Assembly (NCBI RefSeq): GCF_030814995.1
Contig: NZ_JAUSVX010000006.1
Coordinates: 186,001 to 250,000, forward strand
Direction of reading: 5' to 3'
DNA length: 64,000 bases
Source: Labrys wisconsinensis
Lineage (GTDB): Bacteria > Pseudomonadota > Alphaproteobacteria > Rhizobiales > Labraceae
Of this stretch, positions 51,646 through 59,863 are shown in pieces (the stretch's first letter is position 1; the number at the start of each line of letters is the position of its first letter). The notes beneath the pieces were generated by a model. That model ran no database searches, had not been told where the DNA came from, and saw only the letters and a program-made list of their open reading frames with translations. Position numbers and translations under genes: made by a program.

Positions 51646-52517
51646 GTCGGCTGCCCGATCTCGGCCGCCCGCCGCCCGGGGCCGCGCAGGACCCGCTCGG
51701 CCAGCACGGCGGCGACCACGCCGAGGGCGCCGGCCTTGCCGATGTGCACGCGCTCGCTGATGGGATCGCGCCGCTCGATGAGCCCGACCAGCTTGCGGGC
51801 GAGACGATGGATCACCGCGACCTCCAGCGACAGCCGCCCGTCGCGGATGCCGGCCGGGAAGGCCTGCGCCTCGTCGAGCAGCCGGCCGGCGCGCTGGGCC
51901 AGGGCGGCGAGGCAGCGGCGCAAGGCCGGCGATGCGCGGTCGCCGCCGAGCGCGGCGACGTCGGCGCCGGCGGCGGACAGGGCGTCGAGCGGGATGTAGA
52001 CGCGGTCGAGGGCCCGGAAATCCTTGCCGCAATCCTGCAGGTGGTTGATCACCTGCAGCGCCGCGCAGAGGGCATCGTTCGCCGGCCAGAGGGCCTGGCT
52101 TTCGCCGTGCAGATCGAGCACGTAGCGCCCGACCGGCATGGCCGACAGGCGGCAATAGTCGATCAGCTCGTCCCAGCTCGCATAGCGCGCCTTGCGCACG
52201 TCGAGGCGGAAGGCGTCGAGGAGGTCGAGCGCATGGCGCGGCGACAGGCCGCGGTCCTGCAGCACCGCCCGCAGCGCCCGTGCCGCCGGCTCGGCCTCGC
52301 TGCGGCCGGCGAGACCGGCTTCGAGCTGGTCGATGAGGCGCAGCTTCTCCTCCGGCGCCAGGGTGGCGTGGTCGGCGACGTCGTCCGCCGTGCGCACGAA
52401 GTTGTAGAAGGCCAGGATCGCCGGCCGGTGCCGCGGTGCGATCAGCCGCGAGGCGACGGGAAAATTCTCGTCGCCCGAGCCCTTGCCGGTCCTGGCGGAG
52501 GAAGCCGTGTCCATCAT
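51642..52517 (-). CDS. hpnC: Hydroxysqualene synthase HpnC
   Basis: A 291-residue second member of the squalene/phytoene synthase family. It has NFVRTADDVADHA as the first aspartate motif and NHLQDCGKDFRALDRVYIP as the second, where Asp-Cys-Gly-Lys replaces the Arg-Asp-x-x-x-Asp of HpnD. It converts presqualene diphosphate to hydroxysqualene. It starts at a double ATG (52517 or 52514). It overlaps hpnB and hpnD by 4 nt each, so the genes are translated in series. Confidence 0.94.
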   Translation of the reverse strand: MMDTASSARTGKGSGDENFPVASRLIAPRHRPAILAFYNFVRTADDVADHATLAPEEKLRLIDQLEAGLAGRSEAEPAARALRAVLQDRGLSPRHALDLLDAFRLDVRKARYASWDELIDYCRLSAMPVGRYVLDLHGESQALWPANDALCAALQVINHLQDCGKDFRALDRVYIPLDALSAAGADVAALGGDRASPALRRCLAALAQRAGRLLDEAQAFPAGIRDGRLSLEVAVIHRLARKLVGLIERRDPISERVHIGKAGALGVVAAVLAERVLRGPGRRAAEIGQPT

Positions 52518-53662
52518 GCGTCCCGCGGCGCCTGCGCGCGTCCCTTCCACATGCCGCCCCGTCCTGCACGGTGCTGCAGCGCGGAGTCGACGGTGAAGCC
52601 CATGTAGCAAACGGCGATGACGGGCAAGAGGGGTCCCCACAGCCAGGAGCGGTCGTAGAAGCGCAGGGTCGGCACGAAGGCGAGCGCCATGGCGACCCAG
52701 GTCGCCAGCGCAACGTAGCGCGCCGGGGCCGGGCCGAACAAGGCGATTGCCGGCGGCGCGACATAGACCAGCAGCATGCCGAGGATCGTGCCGGCGAGCA
52801 TGAGCGGCGAGTAGCGGAGCTGCGCATAGGCCGAGCGGGCGACCATGCGGCGGATATCCTCGAATCGTTCGGAAGCGCGGATGCTCGTCGCCCGGCCGGT
52901 CAGGCCGAGCCAGATCCGGCCGCCGCGGCGCTTGAGCTGGGCGGCGAGCGTGCAGTCGTCGATCAGGGCGCCGCGGATGGCGCCGATGCCCCCGATCCCG
53001 GCCAGGGCCTCGCGCCGCACCAGGACGCAGCCGCCTGCGGCCGCAGCTGTCCTCGCGCCGGCCTGGTTCACCCAGCGGAAGGGGTAGAGCATCTGGAAGA
53101 AGAAGATGAAGGCCGGGACGAGCATGCGTTCGGCCAGGCTCTCGCAGCGCAGCCTGGCCATCAGCGAGACCGCCGCGAGGCGCCCCGCCTCGGCGCGGAT
53201 CACCATGGTCCTGAGGCAGTCCGGCGTGTAGACGATGTCGGCGTCGCTCAGCCAGAGATAGGCGGGGGCGTTCGCCTCGGCCGCGGCGATGCCCTGGCTG
53301 AGCGCCCAGAGCTTGCCGGTCCAGCCCCGCGCCAGCGGCGCGCCGGAAAGGATGGTCAGGCGTTCGCCCGCGCCCAGCGCCTGCGCAGCCGCCCGCGCCT
53401 GCTCCGCCGTGCCGTCCTCGCTGTTGTCGTCGGTCAGGACCACGCGGAACGGGCCGGGATAGTCCTGCGCCAGCAGCGACCCGACGGCACGGGCGATGAC
53501 GTCGGCCTCGTTGCGGGCCGGCACGACAGCCACCACGGCGGGCCAGGCCGCGGGCGCCGCGCCGGCCGCCGGCTCGTCCCGCTCCGCCGCACGCCAGAAG
53601 CCGCCGCGCGCGGCGATGAGAACGATCCAGACCGCCGCCGCGAGGAGCGCCAGCACCATCAT
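52514..53662 (-). CDS. hpnB: Hopanoid-associated glycosyltransferase HpnB
   Basis: A 382-residue family-2 glycosyltransferase with an N-terminal helix, catalytic segments VVPARNEADVIARAV, LTDDNSEDGT and LWLSDADIV (DxD-like), and several C-terminal membrane helices. HpnB is a constant member of hopanoid operons, but its product is not firmly known. GGAGG precedes a double ATG (53662/53659). It is the second gene of the reverse operon. Confidence 0.92.
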   Translation of the reverse strand: MMVLALLAAAVWIVLIAARGGFWRAAERDEPAAGAAPAAWPAVVAVVPARNEADVIARAVGSLLAQDYPGPFRVVLTDDNSEDGTAEQARAAAQALGAGERLTILSGAPLARGWTGKLWALSQGIAAAEANAPAYLWLSDADIVYTPDCLRTMVIRAEAGRLAAVSLMARLRCESLAERMLVPAFIFFFQMLYPFRWVNQAGARTAAAAGGCVLVRREALAGIGGIGAIRGALIDDCTLAAQLKRRGGRIWLGLTGRATSIRASERFEDIRRMVARSAYAQLRYSPLMLAGTILGMLLVYVAPPAIALFGPAPARYVALATWVAMALAFVPTLRFYDRSWLWGPLLPVIAVCYMGFTVDSALQHRAGRGGMWKGRAQAPRDA

Positions 53663-53678
53663 CGGCTCCGTCCTCCGC

Positions 53679-54671
53679 TCACCGGATATAGCCCGCCGAC
53701 CGGAACCAGGCGACGGCGTCGGCCAGCGCCTCGCCGTAGGGGCGGGCGTGGTAGCCGAGCTCCCGGGTGGCCTTGGCCGAGGAATAGTACATCTTGTGGC
53801 GCGACATCCGGAGCGCGTCCAGGCTGACGAAGGGCTCGCGGCCGGTGAGGCGCGCCACGGCTTCCGCCGCGGCGGCGAGCGGCACCACCAGCCCGCGCGC
53901 CAGGCGGATGCGCGGCGGGCGGCGCCCGACCAGGGCCGCGATGTCGGCGAGCATGCGCGCCAGCGCCACGTCCTGCCCGCCGAGGACGTAGCGCTCGCCG
54001 ATGCGGCCATGGTCGAGGGCGAGGAGATGGCCGCGGGCGACGTCGTCGACATGCACGAGGTTGAGGCCGGTGTCGACGAAGGCCGGCATTCGGCCCGAGG
54101 CCGCCTCGACCACCACGCGTCCCGTCGGGGTCGGCCGCACGTCGCGCGGGCCGATCGGCGTCGAGGGATTGACGATGACGGCCGGCAGGCCCTCGTCGCG
54201 GACCATGGCCTCGACCAGGCGTTCGGCCGCCACCTTGCTGCGCTTGTAGACGCCGACCGCGCCGGGCTCGTCGAGCGGACGGGTCTCGTCGCTCGGCTCC
54301 GTGCCGTGGGGCGGCGCCAGGGTGGCGACGCTGGAGGTATAGACCACGCGCTCCACGCCGGCGGCGAGGGCGGCGCGCATGACGGCCCCGGTCATGGCGA
54401 GGTTGTTGCGCCGGATCTCGTCGGGGTCGGGCGCCCAGAGGCGATAGTCGGCGGCGACGTGGAACAGGGCCCGGGCTCCCTGCATCGCCCGCCCGGCGAC
54501 ATCGGGGTCGCGCAGGTCGCCGGCGACCTCCTCGAAGCCGGTGCCCTCGAGGTTGCGGCGGGGCGAGGAGGCCCGGACGATGGCGCGCACGCGATGCCCC
54601 GCCCCGGACAGGAGACGAGCCACCGCGGAACCGACGAAACCGCCGGCCCCCGTCACGACCACCACCGACAT
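53679..54671 (-). CDS. hpnA: Hopanoid-associated sugar epimerase HpnA
   Basis: A 330-residue extended short-chain dehydrogenase (NAD-dependent epimerase/dehydratase fold). The NAD motif is TGAGGFVGSAVARLL (about 7-21) and the catalytic Tyr-x-x-x-Lys is in VGVYKRSK. HpnA is the usual first gene of hpn operons and probably acts on a hopanoid side-chain or head-group sugar; the reaction is not proven. The ATG at 54671 is chosen over an in-frame codon 15 residues upstream. It is first of seven co-directional genes (hpnA to hpnG). Confidence 0.92.
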   Translation of the reverse strand: MSVVVVTGAGGFVGSAVARLLSGAGHRVRAIVRASSPRRNLEGTGFEEVAGDLRDPDVAGRAMQGARALFHVAADYRLWAPDPDEIRRNNLAMTGAVMRAALAAGVERVVYTSSVATLAPPHGTEPSDETRPLDEPGAVGVYKRSKVAAERLVEAMVRDEGLPAVIVNPSTPIGPRDVRPTPTGRVVVEAASGRMPAFVDTGLNLVHVDDVARGHLLALDHGRIGERYVLGGQDVALARMLADIAALVGRRPPRIRLARGLVVPLAAAAEAVARLTGREPFVSLDALRMSRHKMYYSSAKATRELGYHARPYGEALADAVAWFRSAGYIR

Positions 54672-54712
54672 CGCCGAAACCGCCCGCTCTCCGACCGTTG
54701 ATATGCGCCGGC

Positions 54713-54741
54713 ACAAGACGCCAGACCGCCCGGCCGGTCAA
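54713..54741 (-). promoter_or_regulatory. Weak sigma-70 promoter candidate for the hpnA operon
   Basis: On the reverse strand TTGACC (54741-54736), 17 nt, TCTTGT (54718-54713), ending 42 nt before the hpnA start codon. The -35 is good and the -10 poor (three of six), so this is only suggestive. Confidence 0.3.
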
Positions 54742-54925
54742 GCCGGGCGCGACGGCCCCGGACGAGTTGAGGCACGGCAGCAACGCTCGGCGGTTGGCTG
54801 CCCTCGAGGCGCGACGGCGCTGTTTGGGGGGCGGGTGCCATCGCGTGTGCCTTGACGGTTTCCCTGGCCCGGCCGCTGCTCTACAAGGGCGACGATTTCT
54901 CGCGGACCGATGTGGAGGCAGCGGT

Positions 54926-55660
54926 TTGACCAGGCAGCGCGCCGACCTCCTGCTCGTGGAGCGGGGCTATTTCGACAGCCGGGCTCGCGCCCAGGCCGCC
55001 ATCGCCGCCGGCCTGGTGACGGCGGGCGGCGCGGTGGTGCGCAAGGCCTCGGAAGCGATCGCGCCCGATGCCGAGATCACCGCCGCGGCGGCCCATCCCT
55101 GGGTGTCGCGCGGCGGCGTCAAGCTCGCCCATGCGCTGGAGACCTTCGCCATCCCGGTCGAGGACCGCATCGCCCTCGACGTCGGCGCCTCCACCGGCGG
55201 CTTCTCCCAGGTGCTGCTGGAGCGCGGCGCGGCACGCGTCTACGCGGTCGATTCCGGCCACGGCCAGCTGCATCCGGCGCTGCGCCGGGCGCCCTGCCTG
55301 GTGTCGCTGGAAGGCGTCGACGCCCGCCGGCTCAGCCGCGCCCTGGTGCCGGACGCAGTCGACCTCGTGGTCATCGACGTCAGCTTCATCTCGCTCACCC
55401 TGGTGCTGCAGGCCGCCCTCAACCTCGCCGCGCCGGCCGCCGATCTCGTCGCCCTGGTCAAGCCGCAGTTCGAGGCCGGCCGCGAGCATGTCGGCAAGGG
55501 CGGCATCGTCCGCGAGGAGGCGGTGCACCATCTCGTCTGCGAACGCATCGTCGCCCATGTCGCGAGCCTCGGCTGGCGCGTGCGCGACGTCGTGCCGTCC
55601 CCCATTGCCGGCGGCGATGGCAACCGTGAATTCCTGCTGGCGGCGGACCGGCGGCCATGA
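54926..55660 (+). CDS. tlyA: TlyA-family rRNA 2'-O-ribose methyltransferase/hemolysin A
   Basis: A 244-residue protein: an S4 RNA-binding domain (1-60, RADLLLVERGYFDSRARAQAAIAAG) followed by an FtsJ-type methyltransferase domain (about 78-240; DVGASTGGFSQVLL is motif I, DVSFISLT motif IV and KPQFE the catalytic Lys). TlyA methylates ribose on 16S/23S rRNA cytidines. The start is TTG at 54926, with GGAGG 7 nt upstream. It overlaps the next gene by ATGA. In relatives it often follows dxs directly. Confidence 0.93.
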   Translation: MTRQRADLLLVERGYFDSRARAQAAIAAGLVTAGGAVVRKASEAIAPDAEITAAAAHPWVSRGGVKLAHALETFAIPVEDRIALDVGASTGGFSQVLLERGAARVYAVDSGHGQLHPALRRAPCLVSLEGVDARRLSRALVPDAVDLVVIDVSFISLTLVLQAALNLAAPAADLVALVKPQFEAGREHVGKGGIVREEAVHHLVCERIVAHVASLGWRVRDVVPSPIAGGDGNREFLLAADRRP

Positions 55661-56862
55661 CCGCGACGCTCACCATCGAGCGGCTCGGCCATCGCGGCGA
55701 CGGCGTCGCCCGCGGCCCGGTGTTCATCGCCTATGCCCTGCCCGGCGAGATCGTCGAGGCCGAGGTCCAGGGCGAGCGCGGCCGTCTCCTGGCGCTGCAG
55801 AGCGCCAGTCCGGACCGCATCGCTCCCTTCTGCCCGCATTTCACCGTCTGCGGCGGCTGCGCCGTCCAGCACCTGGCCGAGTCGGCCTACCGCGCCTGGA
55901 AGCGCGGGCTGGTCGTCGAGGCGCTGGCGCAGGCCCATGTCGAGGCGCCGGTGGCCGAGCTGGTCGACGCCCACGGCGCCGGGCGGCGGCGCGTCGTGCT
56001 GCACGCGCGCGCGGGCCGGCTCGGCTTCGCCGAGGCGCGCGCCCATGCCATCGTCGACCTCGATGCCTGCCCGATTCTGGTGCCGGCGCTCAACGCCGCG
56101 CTCCCGGCGGCCCGGGCGCTCGAGAAGCAGCTGCGTGGCCTCGGCAAGCCGCTCGACTTCGCCCTCACCGCCACATCGACCGGCATCGACTGCGACATCC
56201 GCGGCGCCGGCCGGGTGGACGAGCGGATGCGGCTGCGCCTCGCCGAGCTCGCCGCCGATTTCGACCTGGCGCGGCTCGCCATCCACGGCGACGTGGTGGT
56301 GGAGCGCCGGGCGCCGCTGGTGCGCTTCGGCCGGGCCGAGGTCGCCCCGCCGCCCGGCGCCTTCCTGCAGGCGACGGGCGCCGCGGACGAGGCCCTCTCG
56401 GCCCTGGTGCGCCAGGGCCTCGCCGGCGCCCGGCGCGTCGTCGATCTCTTCTCGGGCTGCGGCACCTTCGCCCTGGCCCTGGCCGACATGGCGGCGATCG
56501 AGGCCTATGACTCCGACAAGCCGGCCGTCGCCGCGCTGGATCGGGCCGCCAGGCGCACGCCCGGCCTCAAGCCGGCGCGGGCCCTGGCCCGCGACCTCTT
56601 CCACCGTCCACTGCTGCCCGACGAGCTCCAGCCCTTCGACGCCGCCGTGTTCGATCCGCCGCGCGTCGGTGCGCTGGAGCAGGTCAGGCGCCTGGCCGGC
56701 GCGCGGCTGAAGCGGATCGTCGGGGTCTCCTGCAACCCCGCGACCTTCGCCCGCGACGCGGCGATCCTGATCGCCGGCGGCTTTCGCCTGAGCGCCGTCA
56801 CGCCGGTCGACCAGTTCCGCCATTCCGCGCATGTGGAGCTGGTCGGCGTCTTCCAGCGCTGA
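55657..56862 (+). CDS. RlmD/TrmA-type RNA (uracil-5-)-methyltransferase
   Basis: A 401-residue class-I methylase of the RumA/TrmA group. An N-terminal TRAM-like segment (1-50) precedes cysteines of an iron-sulfur site (CPHFTVCGGC, about 59-68). The SAM motif is VVDLFSGCGTFALAL and the catalytic nucleophile is in GVSCNPATFARDA. It methylates uracil in rRNA or tRNA; which one is uncertain. Translation is coupled to tlyA by ATGA. Confidence 0.9.
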   Translation: MTATLTIERLGHRGDGVARGPVFIAYALPGEIVEAEVQGERGRLLALQSASPDRIAPFCPHFTVCGGCAVQHLAESAYRAWKRGLVVEALAQAHVEAPVAELVDAHGAGRRRVVLHARAGRLGFAEARAHAIVDLDACPILVPALNAALPAARALEKQLRGLGKPLDFALTATSTGIDCDIRGAGRVDERMRLRLAELAADFDLARLAIHGDVVVERRAPLVRFGRAEVAPPPGAFLQATGAADEALSALVRQGLAGARRVVDLFSGCGTFALALADMAAIEAYDSDKPAVAALDRAARRTPGLKPARALARDLFHRPLLPDELQPFDAAVFDPPRVGALEQVRRLAGARLKRIVGVSCNPATFARDAAILIAGGFRLSAVTPVDQFRHSAHVELVGVFQR

Positions 56863-56924
56863 GCGTCACCCTGCCGGGAGCGTGAACAGCTCTGCCCGGG
56901 GCGCCGACGGCATGCGCCGCATGC

Positions 56925-57140
56925 TCAGCCGCGCGGCCCGCCCTTCCTGGCGGCCTGGGCCAGCACGCCCATGCGGGTCAGATCGTCCAGCGTGATGTCC
57001 ATGGACACGCCGCTCCGCCCGAAGATGCGGCGGGATTCCTGATGCACGTCGATCGGCTCGTATTCGTCCACGATGCGGCGGATCAGCTTGTTGATTTCAT
57101 CCGCATAGACGCGTGGGCGAAGAACCGGATGGTACTGCAT
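56925..57140 (-). CDS. Small protein of unknown function, first of a paralogous pair
   Basis: A 71-residue basic protein with no recognised domain. It has a strong ribosome site (GGGAGG 6 nt before ATG), which supports expression. It pairs with the 74-residue protein at 57437-57661: I count 34 identical residues in the first 57, in a core built on LRPRxYAxEIxKLIRR and HxESRRIFGxSGV. The helical, basic first half could bind nucleic acid, but this is not established. A pair of inverted repeats lies just upstream. Confidence 0.75.
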   Translation of the reverse strand: MQYHPVLRPRVYADEINKLIRRIVDEYEPIDVHQESRRIFGRSGVSMDITLDDLTRMGVLAQAARKGGPRG

Positions 57141-57217
57141 GGTTTGCCTCCCAGGATTTCTTGTGGGTCATCCCCAGGCGGCCGGCAATATAGGGAAAAT
57201 CGGGCCGGATTGCGAGT

Positions 57218-57258
57218 CTGTTCCATTGCTTCCGGAACAGCTCGAAACTGTTCCGGAA
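57218..57258. promoter_or_regulatory. Three TTCC/GGAA half-sites forming nested inverted repeats
   Basis: CTGTTCC (57218-57224) pairs with GGAACAG (57234-57240), and TTCCGGAACAG (57230-57240) pairs exactly with CTGTTCCGGAA (57248-57258) across 7 nt. It lies 78 nt upstream of the first small-protein gene (57140). A 15-bp part (57217-57231) is identical to 10906-10920. Either a multi-site operator or a dispersed repeat. The rest of the 296-nt gap 57141-57436 holds no gene I can support. Confidence 0.6.
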
Positions 57259-57436
57259 TGAGCGGATGTAACAGAATTGCCGGCAAATCATCAGACGATA
57301 TCGAAGCTGCAGCGCTCCGATTTCGCGCGGGCCCGCGGCGGCGAGGGGGCAAATCCCTGTCGGCGACGTTGGGGGAGGCCACACCTTCTGGAGGGTTTTC
57401 GGAGAAAGGCTTCGATCGCCATGACGTCGGCGCCCG

Positions 57437-57661
57437 TTACCGTGCCGCGCCGTTCTCGTTGTCGGGGATGGCGCGGCCCGCCGGGATGTTCATCTCGGCG
57501 AGGTCCCTGAGCGTGGTATCGATGGTGACGCCGCTGCAGCCGAAAATCCGCCGGGATTCGGCGTGCAGGTCGACATGCGCCTCCTCGGCTGCAACGCGCC
57601 GAATCAGCTTGTCGATCTCCTCTGCATAGAGGCGCGGACGAAGCTCAGGATATTTGCGCAT
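57437..57661 (-). CDS. Small protein of unknown function, second of a paralogous pair
   Basis: A 74-residue relative of the protein at 56925-57140, with the same core (LRPRLYAEEIDKLIRR, HAESRRIFGCSGV). The frame is open further upstream, but the ATG at 57661 has GGGGAGA 7 nt before it and aligns with the start of its paralogue. The last 17 residues are acidic and differ from the paralogue. Duplication followed by divergence is the likely history. The function is unknown. Confidence 0.75.
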   Translation of the reverse strand: MRKYPELRPRLYAEEIDKLIRRVAAEEAHVDLHAESRRIFGCSGVTIDTTLRDLAEMNIPAGRAIPDNENGAAR

Positions 57662-57910
57662 CGCCGCTCTCCCCTGTCTCTCGGGGCTGAATCTGGCAGG
57701 CGATTTTGGCATTAGTTGGGACGTTCGAAAATTATTGGGGCCTCCATGGAGTTGTTCTAGGAAGCACAGAAACATGACTTTACATTGTTGTGACACTCTC
57801 GTGACAAATCTGGGACGATCCTGCCTTGCGGACGGCCGCTCGGTTTCGCAGGGCGCAAGCCGCGACATGCAGCGGCTTGATCAAGGCGCCCGGCTTTGCC
57901 ACAACGGCGC

Positions 57911-59320
57911 ATGCTCACAGACGATCTCCTCGCCCGCTTCGCCGCCATCGTCGGCGCCCCGCACGCGCTGACCGATCCTGCCGACCAGCAGCCCTATCTC
58001 GTGGAATGGCGCGACAAATATCGCGGCCGCACGCCGCTCGTGCTGCGTCCGGGCGCGGTGGAGGAGGTTGCCGCCATCCTCAAGCTCGCCCACGAGACCG
58101 GCACGCCCGTCGTGCCGCAGGGCGGCAATACCGGGCTGGTCGGCGGCCAGATCCCGCACGAGACCGGGGCGGAGATCCTCGTCTCCCTCAAGCGCCTCGA
58201 CCGCGTCCGCGCCGTCGATCCCGAGAACGACACCATGGACGTGGAGGCGGGCGTGACCCTGCAGCGCGCCCAGGAGGCGGCCGAGGCGGCGGGGCGGCTG
58301 TTCCCGCTGTCGCTGGCCTCCGAGGGAAGCTGCACCATCGGCGGCAACATCTCCACCAATGCCGGCGGCACGGCGGTGATCGCATATGGCAACACGCGCG
58401 ACCTCGTGCTCGGGCTCGAGGTGGTGCTGGCCGACGGGCGGATCTGGCACGGCATGCGCCATCTGCGCAAGGACAACACCGGCTACGACCTGAAGAACCT
58501 GTTCATCGGCGCCGAGGGCACGCTCGGCGTGGTCACGGCGGCGGTGGTGAAGCTGTTCGCCCGGCCGCGCTCGGTGGTGACCGCCTTCGTCGGCGTGCCG
58601 GATCCGGCCGCGGCGCTGGCCCTGCTGCATCGGGCGCGGGCGGCCGGCGGCGGCACCGTGACCTCGTTCGAGCTGCTGCCGCGCCGCGCCGTCGAGTTCG
58701 TCACCCGCCACGACCCCGCCTCGCGCGATCCCCTGGCCGAGCCGCACGCCTGGTACGTGCTGGTCGAGATCTCGTCCACCGCGGCCGGCGGCGGCACCGA
58801 GGCGCTGGAGGCCGTGCTCGCCGACGCGCTGGAGCAGGGCATCGTCGAGGACGCGGCGATCGCCGCCTCGCAGGCCCAGGCCCAGAGCTTCTGGCGCCTG
58901 CGCGAGATGCTGTCGGAAGTGCAGCGCCACGAGGGCGGCTCGATCAAGCACGACATCTCCGTGCCGGTGCGGCTGGTGCCGCTCTTCCTGGAGAAGGCGC
59001 TGCCCGTCATCGAGGGCCTGGTGCCGGGCTGCCGGCCCTTGCCCTTCGGCCATCTCGGCGACGGCAACCTGCATCTCAACGTCTCCCAGCCCGTGGGCAT
59101 GGACAAGGCGGCCTACATGGCCCGCGGCGAAGAGATGAACGCCGCCGTCCACGCCATCGTCACCGAGCTCGGCGGCTCGATCTCGGCCGAGCACGGCATC
59201 GGCCGCGCCAAGCGCGCCCTGCTGCCCGGGGTGAAGGACCCGGTCGAGCTGTCGTTGATGCGGGCGATCAAGGCGACGCTCGATCCCCAGGGCATCCTCA
59301 ACCCCGGGAAGGTGCTGTGA
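57911..59320 (+). CDS. FAD-linked D-2-hydroxyacid dehydrogenase (GlcD/D2HGDH family)
   Basis: A 469-residue flavoprotein with an FAD_binding_4 domain (about 30-220; PQGGNTGLVGGQ and GGNISTNAGGTAVIAYGNTRD) and an FAD-oxidase C-terminal domain ending in GSISAEHGIGRAKR and LDPQGILNPGKVL. The family includes D-2-hydroxyglutarate, D-lactate and glycolate oxidases; as a single-gene unit without GlcE/GlcF, D-2-hydroxyglutarate or D-lactate dehydrogenase is more likely. The ATG at 57911 is chosen over a TTG five codons upstream. The stop overlaps the next start (TGATG). Confidence 0.9.
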   Translation: MLTDDLLARFAAIVGAPHALTDPADQQPYLVEWRDKYRGRTPLVLRPGAVEEVAAILKLAHETGTPVVPQGGNTGLVGGQIPHETGAEILVSLKRLDRVRAVDPENDTMDVEAGVTLQRAQEAAEAAGRLFPLSLASEGSCTIGGNISTNAGGTAVIAYGNTRDLVLGLEVVLADGRIWHGMRHLRKDNTGYDLKNLFIGAEGTLGVVTAAVVKLFARPRSVVTAFVGVPDPAAALALLHRARAAGGGTVTSFELLPRRAVEFVTRHDPASRDPLAEPHAWYVLVEISSTAAGGGTEALEAVLADALEQGIVEDAAIAASQAQAQSFWRLREMLSEVQRHEGGSIKHDISVPVRLVPLFLEKALPVIEGLVPGCRPLPFGHLGDGNLHLNVSQPVGMDKAAYMARGEEMNAAVHAIVTELGGSISAEHGIGRAKRALLPGVKDPVELSLMRAIKATLDPQGILNPGKVL

Positions 59321-59751
59321 TGCTGGACATCGCCGAGATCGCCGACGCCGACATCGAAGCGGTGGTCGACCTGTGGGCCCGCGCCGGCCTGACGCGGCCC
59401 TGGAACGATCCGCGCGACGATATCGCCTTCGCTCGCTCCTCCGGCCACGGCACCGTCCTGGTCGGGCGGGAGGAGGGGGCCATCGTCGCCGGCGTCATGG
59501 TCGGCCATGACGGCCATCGTGGCGCGGTCTACTATGTCGGCGTCGCACCGGACACCGCCGGCCGGGGCCATGGCCGTGCCATCATGGCCGCCGCCGAGGC
59601 CTGGCTGAAGGCCCGCGGCGTGTGGAAGCTGAACCTGCTGGTGCGCGCCGGCAATGAGAAGGTCATCGGCTTCTACGAGACGCTGGGCTTCAACGTCCAG
59701 GACCGCATCGCCATGGAGAAATGGCTCGACGAGAGCCGGCGGCCGAAGTGA
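59320..59751 (+). CDS. GNAT acetyltransferase, YpeA-like
   Basis: A 143-residue GNAT-fold protein. The acetyl-CoA loop is VAPDTAGRGHGRAIM (about 75-89) and the C-terminal FYETLGF motif is typical. YpeA-like members are small N-acetyltransferases of unknown substrate. It overlaps the dehydrogenase stop by one base, with GGAAGG as the ribosome site, so the two are translated together. Just after its stop begins the double-hairpin repeat. Confidence 0.88.
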   Translation: MLDIAEIADADIEAVVDLWARAGLTRPWNDPRDDIAFARSSGHGTVLVGREEGAIVAGVMVGHDGHRGAVYYVGVAPDTAGRGHGRAIMAAAEAWLKARGVWKLNLLVRAGNEKVIGFYETLGFNVQDRIAMEKWLDESRRPK

Positions 59752-59760
59752 CGCAGGGCT

Positions 59761-59863
59761 AAAGCGCTTTGCGATTTGGCGGACTCGCCAAGCATCGCAA
59801 AGACGCCTCGAAACAAGGAGCTGGAGCAAGGCAGCGTTTCCGTCCAAACGCTGCGTTGCTCTA
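59761..59863 (+). repeat. Double-hairpin dispersed repeat, copy A
   Basis: Hairpin 1: TTTGCGAT/ATCGCAAA (59768-59775/59794-59801) plus TTGGCG/CGCCAA inside. Hairpin 2: GAGCAA/TTGCTC (59824-59829/59856-59861) plus GCAGCGTTT/AAACGCTGC. The same design occurs inverted at 62443-62552 (copy B), with most positions alike. It overlaps the stop of the SRAP gene (59861-59863). It is a REP/BIME-like intergenic element and may act as a two-sided terminator. Confidence 0.8.
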
